The position numbers and the translations under genes were made by a program. From assembly GCA_016722075.1 (NCBI GenBank), contig JADKGW010000001.1, forward strand, positions 4,464,001 to 4,528,000: 64,000 bases of DNA. Direction: 5' to 3'. Source of the stretch: Candidatus Kouleothrix ribensis (GTDB lineage: Bacteria > Chloroflexota > Chloroflexia > Chloroflexales > Roseiflexaceae). Under the pieces are notes generated by a model. The model searched no databases, was not told where the DNA came from, and was given only the letters and a program-made list of their open reading frames with translations. Of this stretch, positions 56,377 through 64,000 are shown one piece after another; within the stretch, counting starts at the first letter, position 1, and every line of letters begins with the position of its first letter.

Positions 56377-57399
56377 ATGAGTTTGTACGACGACCTACCG
56401 ACCAGCTACATGGTCGCGCATATTCGGATCAGCCCCAATATCGTCCTGGCGCCGATGGTTGGCGTCACCGACAGTGTCTTCCGGCGCATGATCCTGGGCC
56501 TGGGCGGCTGCGGCCTGGTAAGCAGCGAGATGACCAACGCGGCCAGCATCAGCCCGCGCGCGATCAGGCAGCACCACCAGCTCGACTTCCTGCCCGAGGA
56601 GCGGCCGATCACCATGCAGCTGAGCGGCAACGACCCCGATCTGGTGGCGAGCGCCGCGCGCCTGGTCGAGCAGCACGGCGCCGATATTCTCGATCTCAAC
56701 TGCGGCTGCCCTTCGCCTAAAGTCACCGGCGGCGGCCATGGCTCGGCGCTGCTGCGCGACCTGCCGAAGATGGAGCGGATGCTGCGCGCAGTCAAGGCCG
56801 CCGTGCAGATCCCGGTGACGCTGAAGTTTCGCTCGGGCTGGGACGAGCAGAACCTGAATTATCTCGACACCGCGCGCATGGCCGAGTCGGTTGGCGTGGC
56901 GGCGCTGGCGCTGCATGCGCGCACGCGCGCACAGGCCTACACCGGGCTGGCCAACTGGGCGCATATTGCCGAAGTCAAGCGCGCGGTGCGCATCCCGGTG
57001 ATCGGCAACGGCGATGCCCGCGACGCAGCCGACGCGCTCGAGCGGCTGGGTGCCAGCGGCGCCGACGGCGTGATGATCGGCCGCGGCGCGATGGCCAACC
57101 CCTGGATCTTTCAGCAGATCGCCCAGCTGCGCCGGGGCGAGCAGCCCTACACGCCTAGCCCGGCCGACAAGCGCGCCTGGCTGCTGCGCTACCTCGAGCT
57201 GTGCCAGGCCGAGATGGGTGAGCGGCTCGCGCTTAATAAGCTCAAGCAGCTGGCCGGCCAGTTCGTGGTGGCACTGCCGGGCAGCGCTGTGCTGCGCTCG
57301 TCGGTACACCGCGCCACCACGCTCGATGCCGCGCGCGAGCAGATTGAACTCTTCTTCGCGCCCTACCTCGAGCCGGCCATGGCCGGCGCCGCTGCCTAG
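56377..57399 (+). CDS. dus: tRNA-dihydrouridine synthase
   Basis: The 340-residue flavoenzyme reduces uridines in tRNA D-loops. It has the N-terminal LAPMVGVTDSVFRRM, QLSGNDPD, the active-site LNCGCPSPKVTGGGHGSALL (Cys as general acid), ALHARTRAQAYTG and GVMIGRGAMANPWIF for FMN binding. The ATG at 56377 has GAGG nine bases upstream; a GTG at 56362 is less likely. Confidence 0.94.
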   Translation: MSLYDDLPTSYMVAHIRISPNIVLAPMVGVTDSVFRRMILGLGGCGLVSSEMTNAASISPRAIRQHHQLDFLPEERPITMQLSGNDPDLVASAARLVEQHGADILDLNCGCPSPKVTGGGHGSALLRDLPKMERMLRAVKAAVQIPVTLKFRSGWDEQNLNYLDTARMAESVGVAALALHARTRAQAYTGLANWAHIAEVKRAVRIPVIGNGDARDAADALERLGASGADGVMIGRGAMANPWIFQQIAQLRRGEQPYTPSPADKRAWLLRYLELCQAEMGERLALNKLKQLAGQFVVALPGSAVLRSSVHRATTLDAAREQIELFFAPYLEPAMAGAAA

Positions 57400-57560
57400 C
57401 CAGCCGGCTGGCCGCATCCCCCACAGCCCGACTCATCGTGCGCGGCGTGGCCACGCTGATCGGCCCAGATCACCAGGGCATGCCCGCAGCCGGCGCGTGC
57501 CTGCCGCAGCCCGAGCGACGCCCAGGTTCGGTTGACATAGCGGTGCGGTTGCGGTAACAT
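57396..57560 (-). CDS. Possible 54-residue Cys-rich small protein
   Basis: A reverse frame from ATG 57560 encodes 54 residues with ARAGCGHALVIW and a C-terminal ESGCGGCG, a CxxC-like pair that could bind metal. It overlaps the dus stop by four bases. No good Shine-Dalgarno is seen and the GC-rich context is stop-poor, so it may be chance. Otherwise the 336-bp gap 57400-57735 is empty. Confidence 0.22.
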   Translation of the reverse strand: MLPQPHRYVNRTWASLGLRQARAGCGHALVIWADQRGHAAHDESGCGGCGQPAG

Positions 57561-57735
57561 ACGCCAGCGGAATGATTCACCACGGCAAACGACGAACGTC
57601 TCCCTGGCTTTAGGCACCACATGCCCTGGTATGACCCTGCGTGAACAGGGTAGCTTGCCATCGGTATCAGGTGAACTGCGTGCCACCATCAGCCGAGCGG
57701 CCAGCGGCCGGCCGCGCCCGCGTTGTGGAGTAGGT

Positions 57736-58680
57736 ATGGACGAACAAGTTGAGCTGTTCCTTCAGAGTCTGGCCGAAAAGCGCGGGCTGTCGGCGAATAC
57801 GACCGCAGCCTACCGCACCGATCTCGAGCAATTCGGCGGCTTCATACGCGAGCGCCAGCTGGCTGAGTGGCAGGCGGTCGCGCACGACGATATTCTGGCG
57901 TTTCTACTGTTCCTGCGCGAGCGGCGCTACGCCAACTCGACGGTAGCCCGCCGCACTGCGGCTGTCAAGTCATTCTACGCCTACCTGAAGACCGAGGGGC
58001 TGGTGCCGAGCGACCCGACCGAGCAGATCGACTCACCTAAGGTCGACCGCTACCTGCCTAAATCGCTGACACCCACCCAGGTCGATGAGCTGCTCGAGCT
58101 GCCGCTGCGCGACCCGACGCCCGAGCGCCTGCGCGACAAAGCCATGCTCGAGCTGCTGTACGCCACTGGCATGCGCGTGAGCGAGCTGGTGGCGCTCAAC
58201 CTGCGCGATGTGAACATGGAGTCCGAGAGCGTGCGCTGCATGGGCAAGGGCGGGCGCGAGCGCATCCTACCGATCAGCGGCTCGTCCACCACCGCGATCG
58301 AGGAGTATCTCGATATCGCGCGGGCACAGCTGGCGCGCGGCGCGGCGCAGAAGACCGACGCGCTGTTCCTCAACCACCGCGGCAAGCGCCTGACCCGCCA
58401 GGGGTTCTGGCTGATCCTGAAGGGCTACGCCGAGGCGCTGAGCATTGGCGACCTGACGCCGCACACCTTGCGGCACTCGTTCGCCGCGCATATGCTGAGC
58501 GGTGGCGCCGATATTCGCTCGGTGCAGGCGCTGCTGGGCCACGCCTCGCTCTCGACCACCCAGATCTATACGCAGCTCAACCACGCCGGCGAGGGCCGCC
58601 GCGCCACGCAGCCGGCCGCGCCCGAGGCGTATGCCGGGAATGGCACACTGCGCGAGGGCACGGTTCTCGCCGAAGATTGA
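57736..58680 (+). CDS. xerD: Tyrosine recombinase XerC/XerD
   Basis: The 314-residue recombinase resolves chromosome dimers at dif. It has an N-terminal SAM-like DNA-binding domain (AYRTDLEQFGGFI) and the complete catalytic set: Arg in YATGMRVSEL, Lys in GKGGRERILP, HTLRHSFAAHML, GHASLSTTQIY with the Tyr nucleophile in QIYTQL. It extends about 30 residues past the Tyr in a low-complexity tail. No integrase context (att site or phage genes) is visible, so a housekeeping role is likely. GGAG precedes ATG 57736. Confidence 0.9.
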   Translation: MDEQVELFLQSLAEKRGLSANTTAAYRTDLEQFGGFIRERQLAEWQAVAHDDILAFLLFLRERRYANSTVARRTAAVKSFYAYLKTEGLVPSDPTEQIDSPKVDRYLPKSLTPTQVDELLELPLRDPTPERLRDKAMLELLYATGMRVSELVALNLRDVNMESESVRCMGKGGRERILPISGSSTTAIEEYLDIARAQLARGAAQKTDALFLNHRGKRLTRQGFWLILKGYAEALSIGDLTPHTLRHSFAAHMLSGGADIRSVQALLGHASLSTTQIYTQLNHAGEGRRATQPAAPEAYAGNGTLREGTVLAED

Positions 58681-58813
58681 GCGACCCGGCAACCTCAGCG
58701 CATCCCGCCAGGACAGGCCGACAGCACTCCGCTTCGGGTTGGCCGGCGGCCGGCGGTCAGCAGCCCCCGGCGCCAACTGCAATGGTAGTGGGGCGTTGCC
58801 TCGGAAAAAGAAA

Positions 58814-58840
58814 TTCGGGGGTGGCTTTGCCACCCCCGAA
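58814..58840 (-). terminator. Rho-independent terminator of the 23-residue gene
   Basis: Arms 58814-58825 and 58829-58840 form a 12-bp stem with a 3-nt loop. On the reverse strand TTTCTTTTTCC follows. It lies 38 bp beyond the small gene's stop and resembles the terminator at 8517-8546. Confidence 0.75.
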
Positions 58841-58878
58841 CCCCTACCAAAGTGCAAGTGTGCGTGCGAATTCCGAAG

Positions 58879-58950
58879 CTACTTCGGCTTCTTCTTCGCC
58901 TCTTTCTGCTTGTTCTGCTTGGACGTATTTTTTGGCGATTTGTCACCCAT
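58879..58950 (-). CDS. 23-residue Lys-rich small protein (MGDKSPK type)
   Basis: The reverse frame begins MGDKSPKNTSKQNKQ and ends with Lys-rich residues, 23 in all, ten of them Lys. AAGGGAG lies seven bases before the ATG and a Rho-independent terminator follows, so it is a complete transcription unit. Very small proteins starting MGDKSPK are found in many bacteria and are unannotated or called hypothetical; their function is unknown, and a nucleic-acid or ribosome association is only a guess from the charge. Confidence 0.75.
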   Translation of the reverse strand: MGDKSPKNTSKQNKQKEAKKKPK

Positions 58951-59125
58951 GCTGTGCTCCCTTCATGGCTCATAGCAGCGGTCACGCGCAGCTATTATAT
59001 CATGCTGCGCAAGCATATGCCCAGGCGTTGACAGCCAGGCGTGCTCCTGCTACAATCCGCGCCGCCCTAATGCTCGGCAGCGCGCCGGGCATGCCGGCGC
59101 ATATCGACGATACAGGGTAGCCATA

Positions 59126-59587
59126 ATGAAACACGACCCCGCGCCCGGCGCGCGCGCGTTGGCGCTGCTGCTGCCGCTGGCGCTTGGCCTGGCAGCCTGC
59201 GCGCCGCCCGCGCCGAGTGGGCCGCGACCCACCGCCGCCACGCTGCTTGTGATTACGCCTGCGCCAACTCAGAACATCGATGCCACCGCTACGGCGTATG
59301 CCATCCAGCTTGTGCCCACGCCCACCCCGGCCGGGCTGTATGTGGTGCAGCCTAACGATACGCTCAGCAGGCTGGCCGAAGACTTCGGCACAACGGTCGA
59401 GGAGCTGATGGCCGCAAACAACCTGACTGACCCGAATGCGATTCAGGCCGGGCAGACTCTGATCATCCCATCGCTGATCAGCAGCACCCTGACACTGGCT
59501 ACCGCCGAGACGCTGCCGACCACCACTGGCGTACCAACCGCCCTGCAGGCACGCGCAACGCCCATCAGCACGCCGGTATCGCCGTAG
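59126..59587 (+). CDS. LysM-domain lipoprotein
   Basis: The 153-residue protein has a lipobox (ALGLAAC, Cys about 25), a Pro/Thr-rich spacer and one LysM domain (about 71-115: YVVQPNDTLSRLAEDFG, ELMAANNL, AGQTLIIP). LysM binds peptidoglycan or related glycans, so it probably tethers the membrane to wall material. The tail is again Pro/Thr-rich. No enzymatic domain is attached. Confidence 0.88.
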   Translation: MKHDPAPGARALALLLPLALGLAACAPPAPSGPRPTAATLLVITPAPTQNIDATATAYAIQLVPTPTPAGLYVVQPNDTLSRLAEDFGTTVEELMAANNLTDPNAIQAGQTLIIPSLISSTLTLATAETLPTTTGVPTALQARATPISTPVSP

Positions 59588-59760
59588 CCCGGCGTAGTAC
59601 GTAGACGATCGCGGCACTCCTACGCGCTACGCGACAACGTTACCGTTCAGCGGGGTCAGGGCGGCGATGTCGCCCCCGAAAAACAGATCGTGGCGGCTGC
59701 GCCCGCCAAACCTCCCTGAAGTGTCATTTTGAAGCATACCATACCTGAAAGAACGCACCT

Positions 59761-60426
59761 ATGCAGACCGAACACGCGCCGCGCGCGGTGCTCTGGGATA
59801 TGGACGGCACGCTGCTCGACTCGGCCGAGTACCACTGGCTGGCATGGCAGGCGACCATGGCCGGCGAGCAGTTTGATCTGACCTATGCGCAGTTCGTCGC
59901 GTCGTTCGGCCAGCGCAACGACACCATCCTGCGTGGCTGGCTCGGCGCCGGCCTGGCCGAGCACGAGATTGCGCGGATCGGCGCTGCCAAAGAGCAGCGC
60001 TACCGCGAGCTAGTGCGCGACCGGGGTGTCGTGCTGCTGCCAGGCGTCGAACACTGGCTGCGGCGGCTCCAGGCCGGCGGCTGGCGCCAGGCGATTGCCT
60101 CGGCCGCGCCGCACCTGAATGTCGCGGCGATTCTCGACACACTCCAGATCGGGCCATTCTTCGATGCGATCACCAGTGCCGAGGATGTGCAGCACGGCAA
60201 GCCCGACCCGCAGGTGTTCCTGCTGGCGGCCGCACGCGTGGCCACGCCACCCGCGCGCTGCATTGTGGTCGAAGATGCGCCGGCCGGGATCGAGGGCGCC
60301 CACCGCGGCGGCATGCGCGCGATTGGCGTGCGCTCGGCGCATAGCGACCTGCGCGCCGATATTGTGGTTGGCACGCTGGCCGAGCTCGACGACGATGCGT
60401 TCGAGCGGCTGCTGGCCGGCCAGTAA
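59761..60426 (+). CDS. HAD-family phosphatase/phosphomutase
   Basis: The 221-residue HAD hydrolase has motif I WDMDGTLLDS (11-20), motif II-like ASAAPH, and motif III/IV GKPDPQVFLLAA and VVEDAPAGIEGAHRGG. An alpha-helical cap sits between motifs I and II. This is the beta-phosphoglucomutase/phosphoglycolate phosphatase subfamily; the substrate is unknown. A glycosyltransferase follows 48 bp downstream. Confidence 0.88.
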   Translation: MQTEHAPRAVLWDMDGTLLDSAEYHWLAWQATMAGEQFDLTYAQFVASFGQRNDTILRGWLGAGLAEHEIARIGAAKEQRYRELVRDRGVVLLPGVEHWLRRLQAGGWRQAIASAAPHLNVAAILDTLQIGPFFDAITSAEDVQHGKPDPQVFLLAAARVATPPARCIVVEDAPAGIEGAHRGGMRAIGVRSAHSDLRADIVVGTLAELDDDAFERLLAGQ

Positions 60427-60473
60427 GCGGGCGTACCGGCGCCTGGCAGCGCCCGATCAGGAGGCCTGCGGCT

Positions 60474-61709
60474 TTGCGAATTCTGTTCACGACGCAGCCG
60501 GCGCCAGGCCATTTCCTGCCGCAGGTCGCGCTTGCGCGCGCGGCCATGGCGGCTGGGCATGCGGTCGTGGTGGCCTGCGCGCGATCGTTCGCGCCCGATG
60601 TGGCCGCAGCCGGCCTGGCGGCACAGCCGGCCGGCCTCGACTGGCGCGAGACTACCGCTGAGTACAGCTTCCCCGCGCTGCGCGACATGCCGCCGGGCTA
60701 CGCGGCTAACGCCTGGTGGGTTAGCCAGATCTTTGCCGGCGCCACCGCAGGCCCCATGGCCGCCGACCTGTGCGCGATCGTAGCTGCCACGCCGCCCGAT
60801 CTGATCGTGCGCGACCCGCTTGAGTTCGGCGGGTGGCTGGCGGCCGAGCACGCGGGCATTCCGCACGCCAGCGCCGGCGCAAGTGTGTTCGCCCCGGCGC
60901 GCGCCTGGCGCAGGCTGGCCGCCGGCCCGCTGGGCGCGCTACGCCACCAGTATCGGCTGCCGCCCGACCCAGGCCTGGGCAGCTTGTATCGCTACCTCGA
61001 CCTGACCTGCCTACCGCCCGCGCTGCTGGCGCACGACTATGTGGCGCCGGTGACGCACTTCCTGCGCGCCACGATCGAGCCGGCCCCGGCCGATAGCCCG
61101 GCACCTGGCTGGCCCGCGCACCTGGCCGAGCGGCCGCTGATCTGCGCCTCGCTCGGCACGGTGTACAATCGTACGCCTGGCCTGCTGCCGGCGATCGTCG
61201 CGGCGCTGCGCGACGAGCCGGTGCGGCTGGTGCTGGCGACCGGGCCGGGCTACGACGCCGCTGCGCTTGGCGAGCTGCCCGCGCACATACAGGCATGGCC
61301 GCAGCTCGAGTATGCGCAGATCTTCCCACACTGCGCGCTGCTGATCACACACGGCGGGTTTGGCACCATGCTCGCGGCGTTGGGGCACGCGCTGCCAATG
61401 GTGATCGTGCCGATCGGTGCCGACCAGTTCATCAACGCGCAGCGCTGCAAAGCCTGCGGCGTCGCGCGCGTGGTGGCGCCCGAACAGCGCACGCCCGCAG
61501 CCATACGCGCCGCCGTGTACGAGCTGCTGCGCCAACCGGGCTATCGCGAGCGGGCGGGCGCGCTGCGCCGTGCGATCGAGGCGCTGCCCGCGATCGAGGT
61601 GGGGGTGGGCCTGCTCGAGCGCCTCGCGGCCGAGCGCCGGCCGCTGATCAACCGGGCTGCCCCGGCGCATGGCTGGCGCGGCCGCGTGGCCAGGCTGCTC
61701 GGGCGATAG
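60474..61709 (+). CDS. UGT/MGT-type glycosyltransferase
   Basis: The 411-residue GT-B enzyme begins ILFTTQPAPGHFLPQVALARA and ends with the nucleotide-sugar motif region HGGFGTMLAALGHALPMVIVPIGADQFINAQRC, characteristic of macrolide/sterol-type glycosyltransferases. The acceptor is unknown. The start is TTG, nine bases after a good AGGAGG; no ATG lies near. Confidence 0.88.
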   Translation: MRILFTTQPAPGHFLPQVALARAAMAAGHAVVVACARSFAPDVAAAGLAAQPAGLDWRETTAEYSFPALRDMPPGYAANAWWVSQIFAGATAGPMAADLCAIVAATPPDLIVRDPLEFGGWLAAEHAGIPHASAGASVFAPARAWRRLAAGPLGALRHQYRLPPDPGLGSLYRYLDLTCLPPALLAHDYVAPVTHFLRATIEPAPADSPAPGWPAHLAERPLICASLGTVYNRTPGLLPAIVAALRDEPVRLVLATGPGYDAAALGELPAHIQAWPQLEYAQIFPHCALLITHGGFGTMLAALGHALPMVIVPIGADQFINAQRCKACGVARVVAPEQRTPAAIRAAVYELLRQPGYRERAGALRRAIEALPAIEVGVGLLERLAAERRPLINRAAPAHGWRGRVARLLGR

Positions 61710-61717
61710 CGGCCCGC

Positions 61718-62986
61718 TCAGCCAATCGAGCGCACCGCGCGCGAGCTGGCAGCCAGCAGCGTGATCGCCAGTATACCCGCGCCGGCAACCGCGAACATCG
61801 CGCTGGTACTCCAGTCGATCGCCAGCCCGGCCACCGCCCGCGAGAACGGGTCGAGCCCCAGCGCCGCCGCCACCACCACGCTCATTACACGCCCAAGCAG
61901 CTCGGGCGGCGTGCGCCGCTGGAGCCACGAGAGAATATGAATATTGACGAAGCTGATGCCGAAGCCAATCGCCGCGCACATGGCGCAGGCAACCAGCACG
62001 CTCGGCGCACTGCCCAGCCCGATCAAGGCCAGCCCGATCAGGCCGGTGAACGCCGGCAACATCAGGCCCATCCGCCCGCCGATGCGCAACGCCCCGGCCG
62101 CCAGCGTGCCCAGCAGCGCGCCAACCCCGAAGAGCGTCAGCATAGTGCCAAACGCGCCGGCGCTGGCACCAAAGCGCAGCGCCGCCAACGCCGGCAGCCC
62201 GGCATTCACCGGCCCGATCATGAAGAAGTTGAGCCCGGCGATCACCAGCAGAAAGATGCGCATGGCCGGGTCGCGCCATACCGTGCGCAGGCCCGCCAGC
62301 AGCTCGGCCACCAGGCCAGGCGCCCCCGGCTCGGCGCTGGCTTCTGCGGCCGGCCGCACCACGCGCACGCCCAGCAGCATCACCGCCGCAAACAGAAAGC
62401 TCAGCGCATCGATCGCGAACGCATACCAGATCGCGCCGGTGGCGATCACCAGCCCGGCCGCCAGCGGGCCGACGATCTCGCTGGCCTGGCCGGTCGCCTG
62501 GAGCAGCGCATTGCTCGGCTCGAGCTCGTCGGGATCGACCAGGCCAGGGACGATTGCGAGCATGGCCGGCTGGAAGAATGCGTCGGCCACGCCAAACGCG
62601 AACGCGAACAGGTAGAGCAGCCCGAGCGAGAGCGCCCCGGCCCAGGCCAGCACCGCCAGCAGGGCGGCCAGCACCATGCGCACCGCGTTCGAGCCCAGCA
62701 GCAGCGGCCGCGGCGATATGCGGTCGGCCAGGGCGCCGCCCACCAGCATGAACAGCAGCCGCGGGATGGCGGCGGCCATCAGCACAGTGCCGAGCGCCAG
62801 GCCCGAGCCGGTGAGCTGGAGCGTCAGCCAGGGCAGCGCCACCAGGTAGAACTGGTCGCCCAGCAGCGAGATGCTCTCGCCCAGCCACAGGCGGCGAAAG
62901 TACCAGTTGCGCAGCGGGCTGAAGAACCCGCGTGGGCTGCCGGCCGCTGCCGGCGCGGCACCTTCGTCGATCGATGTCTCGGCCAT
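61718..62986 (-). CDS. Major facilitator superfamily transporter
   Basis: The 422-residue protein has about 12 hydrophobic helices, with FRRLWLGESISLLGDQFYLVALPWL at the first and MSVV-type helices later, typical of the MFS drug-efflux group (MFS_3 type). The ATG at 62986 follows AAGGAA; the frame to 63190 is a low-complexity Arg/Ala extension. It converges on the glycosyltransferase gene and may export a glycosylated compound (inference only). Confidence 0.88.
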   Translation of the reverse strand: MAETSIDEGAAPAAAGSPRGFFSPLRNWYFRRLWLGESISLLGDQFYLVALPWLTLQLTGSGLALGTVLMAAAIPRLLFMLVGGALADRISPRPLLLGSNAVRMVLAALLAVLAWAGALSLGLLYLFAFAFGVADAFFQPAMLAIVPGLVDPDELEPSNALLQATGQASEIVGPLAAGLVIATGAIWYAFAIDALSFLFAAVMLLGVRVVRPAAEASAEPGAPGLVAELLAGLRTVWRDPAMRIFLLVIAGLNFFMIGPVNAGLPALAALRFGASAGAFGTMLTLFGVGALLGTLAAGALRIGGRMGLMLPAFTGLIGLALIGLGSAPSVLVACAMCAAIGFGISFVNIHILSWLQRRTPPELLGRVMSVVVAAALGLDPFSRAVAGLAIDWSTSAMFAVAGAGILAITLLAASSRAVRSIG

Positions 62987-63012
62987 ACTATGGTTCCTTG
63001 CGGCAAGCGGCG

Positions 63013-64000
63013 CTATGCGTCGTAGCGCCCAGGTGCCAGAATGCCGTGTGGGTCGAGCGCGGCCCGCAGCCGGCCGTGCAGCTGCGCGTCGTCGTCGTGC
63101 GCAGGCGGCAGCCCGCCGATCGACTGCAGGCCCAGCCGGTAGGGCAGGTAGCCGCGCCCGACCAGCTCGCGCAGCAGCGTGTCGTGGCACGCGCGCGCGC
63201 GCTGGTCTTCGCCGGGCACGGCCCGATCATAGATCAGCGAGACAATCGCATACACCACGCGCGGCGTCACGCCAATCAGCGCGATATTCGGCTCGAACTG
63301 GTGCGCGAGCAGCACGCGCTCGCTAATCGCGCAGGCCTCGGCCACCTGGCGCCCATCGAACGGCACGCACGGGCTGCACCAGATCACCCCACAGCCGTCG
63401 GCGTCGGGGTCGGGCGTGGCCGGGACGGGCGTAGCCTTACGCCAGTATGCGCTGGACAGATTGCCGCTCGGCACGCCGAACCACGGGCTGGCGCTGCGAT
63501 CGTGCGAGCGGGTAGCCTTCACGATATTGTAGTCGCTCAACCAGCGCAACGGCCGGCTGAGCACACGTGCCAGCTGTGCGCGCGTGTCGCTCACAAACGT
63601 CAGGTTGTCGGCCTTGCCCTTCAGCGCGCGCGCCACCAGGTCGCGCTCGGCGCGGCCGTGCCGGCGGCTACACGAATACAGCCCGCCAAAGCCATTCCAG
63701 GCCGCCACATCCAACTGTGCGCACAGGCCGGCGCGCAGTTCATCGGGCAGCGGCGTGCGGCCACCGGCCGCCTGCCAGGGATACTGCTGCACAGTCGCCA
63801 GCAGCTTGTAGTCATTCCACAGCGAATACTGGGCCTGCGGCGGGCCGGCCAATTTCAGCTGCTGCAGCGCGTCGATCAGCGCGGGCAGACGCGCGGCCTG
63901 GCCCAGCCGAAAGTACAGCGTGTGAAAGTAGGCCGGCCTGGGTGCCAGCCACACGGTCATACGCGTCACAATCCCATAGCTCGATTGTGTGAACATGCCG
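63013..64000 (-). CDS. VAO-type FAD-linked oxidase, N-terminus beyond window
   Basis: The visible 329 or so residues start in the middle of the gene: GMFTQSSYGIVTRMTVWL at the window edge is the end of the FAD domain of vanillyl-alcohol oxidase/p-cresol methylhydroxylase relatives. The C-terminal substrate-cap half follows (for example SLWNDYKLL, GVIWCSPCVPFDG). It probably oxidises a phenolic or alcohol substrate, but the FAD-attachment site is out of view. It lies 26 bp upstream of the MFS gene on the same strand, so the two may be cotranscribed. Confidence 0.8.
   Translation of the reverse strand, partial: GMFTQSSYGIVTRMTVWLAPRPAYFHTLYFRLGQAARLPALIDALQQLKLAGPPQAQYSLWNDYKLLATVQQYPWQAAGGRTPLPDELRAGLCAQLDVAAWNGFGGLYSCSRRHGRAERDLVARALKGKADNLTFVSDTRAQLARVLSRPLRWLSDYNIVKATRSHDRSASPWFGVPSGNLSSAYWRKATPVPATPDPDADGCGVIWCSPCVPFDGRQVAEACAISERVLLAHQFEPNIALIGVTPRVVYAIVSLIYDRAVPGEDQRARACHDTLLRELVGRGYLPYRLGLQSIGGLPPAHDDDAQLHGRLRAALDPHGILAPGRYDA

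Noticed and set aside
57736..58680. Phage or integron integrase
   Set aside because: The tyrosine recombinase has XerC/D length and motifs, and there are no att repeats, tRNA target, cassette genes or phage genes nearby.

Overview
The window is GC-rich bacterial DNA with about 53 supported protein genes and no rRNA or tRNA gene that I can see. The gene set fits a filamentous Chloroflexota bacterium of the Roseiflexus/Kouleothrix type. This is an inference from gene content: a mevalonate-pathway decarboxylase, a membrane Ser/Thr kinase with TPRs, several beta-propeller lipoproteins with Pro/Thr-rich stalks, STAND-type ATPases, and intergenic DNA full of palindromic repeats. No marker gene fixes the genus.

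Layout. 0.1-5.2 kb: forward genes of the activated methyl cycle (PfkB/adenosine-type kinase, Gfo/Idh/MocA oxidoreductase, zinc-ribbon protein, SahH, MetK). 5.3-8 kb: reverse three-gene ABC-2 exporter. 8.5-15.4 kb: reverse lipoprotein, LuxR-type regulator with a degenerate receiver, MoxR ATPase, Tat-exported 5'-nucleotidase and CGNR regulator. 15.4-21.3 kb: orphan fused LivH-LivM permease behind a palindromic operator, GNAT protein, GT2 glycosyltransferase and mevalonate-pathway decarboxylase.

21.3-33.4 kb is the accessory region. A reverse set (P-loop ATPase, large ATPase-TPR protein, radical SAM/SPASM enzyme) lies back to back with two forward ATPase genes: a P-loop ATPase with a C-terminal winged helix, and an AT-rich STAND NTPase with an effector-associated-like N-terminus and a fresh 33-bp duplication. 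Behind the last gene is a promoter-array-hairpin unit of about 0.6 kb. It holds six copies of a Shine-Dalgarno sequence followed 5-7 nt later by a two-codon reading frame (start codon, CAA, stop). I know of no described element like it, and it is the most interesting object in the window.

33.4-64 kb is mostly ordinary: DUF952 protein, two alpha/beta hydrolases, Ser/Thr kinase, a subtilase homologue lacking its catalytic Ser, LysA, Tpx, a GC-rich tandem hairpin array, an agmatinase-family ureohydrolase, Rel, lipoproteins, BirA, a Cds1-like PLP enzyme, PhoX-like protein, Dus, a Xer recombinase, a 23-residue basic protein, LysM lipoprotein, HAD phosphatase, glycosyltransferase, MFS transporter, and the 3' end of a VAO-type flavoprotein gene cut by the window edge.

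Mobile DNA is limited to short non-autonomous elements. Two intact MITE-like copies have matching inverted ends and 8-bp target duplications, and there are fragments of the same family. No transposase, CRISPR array or prophage was found.
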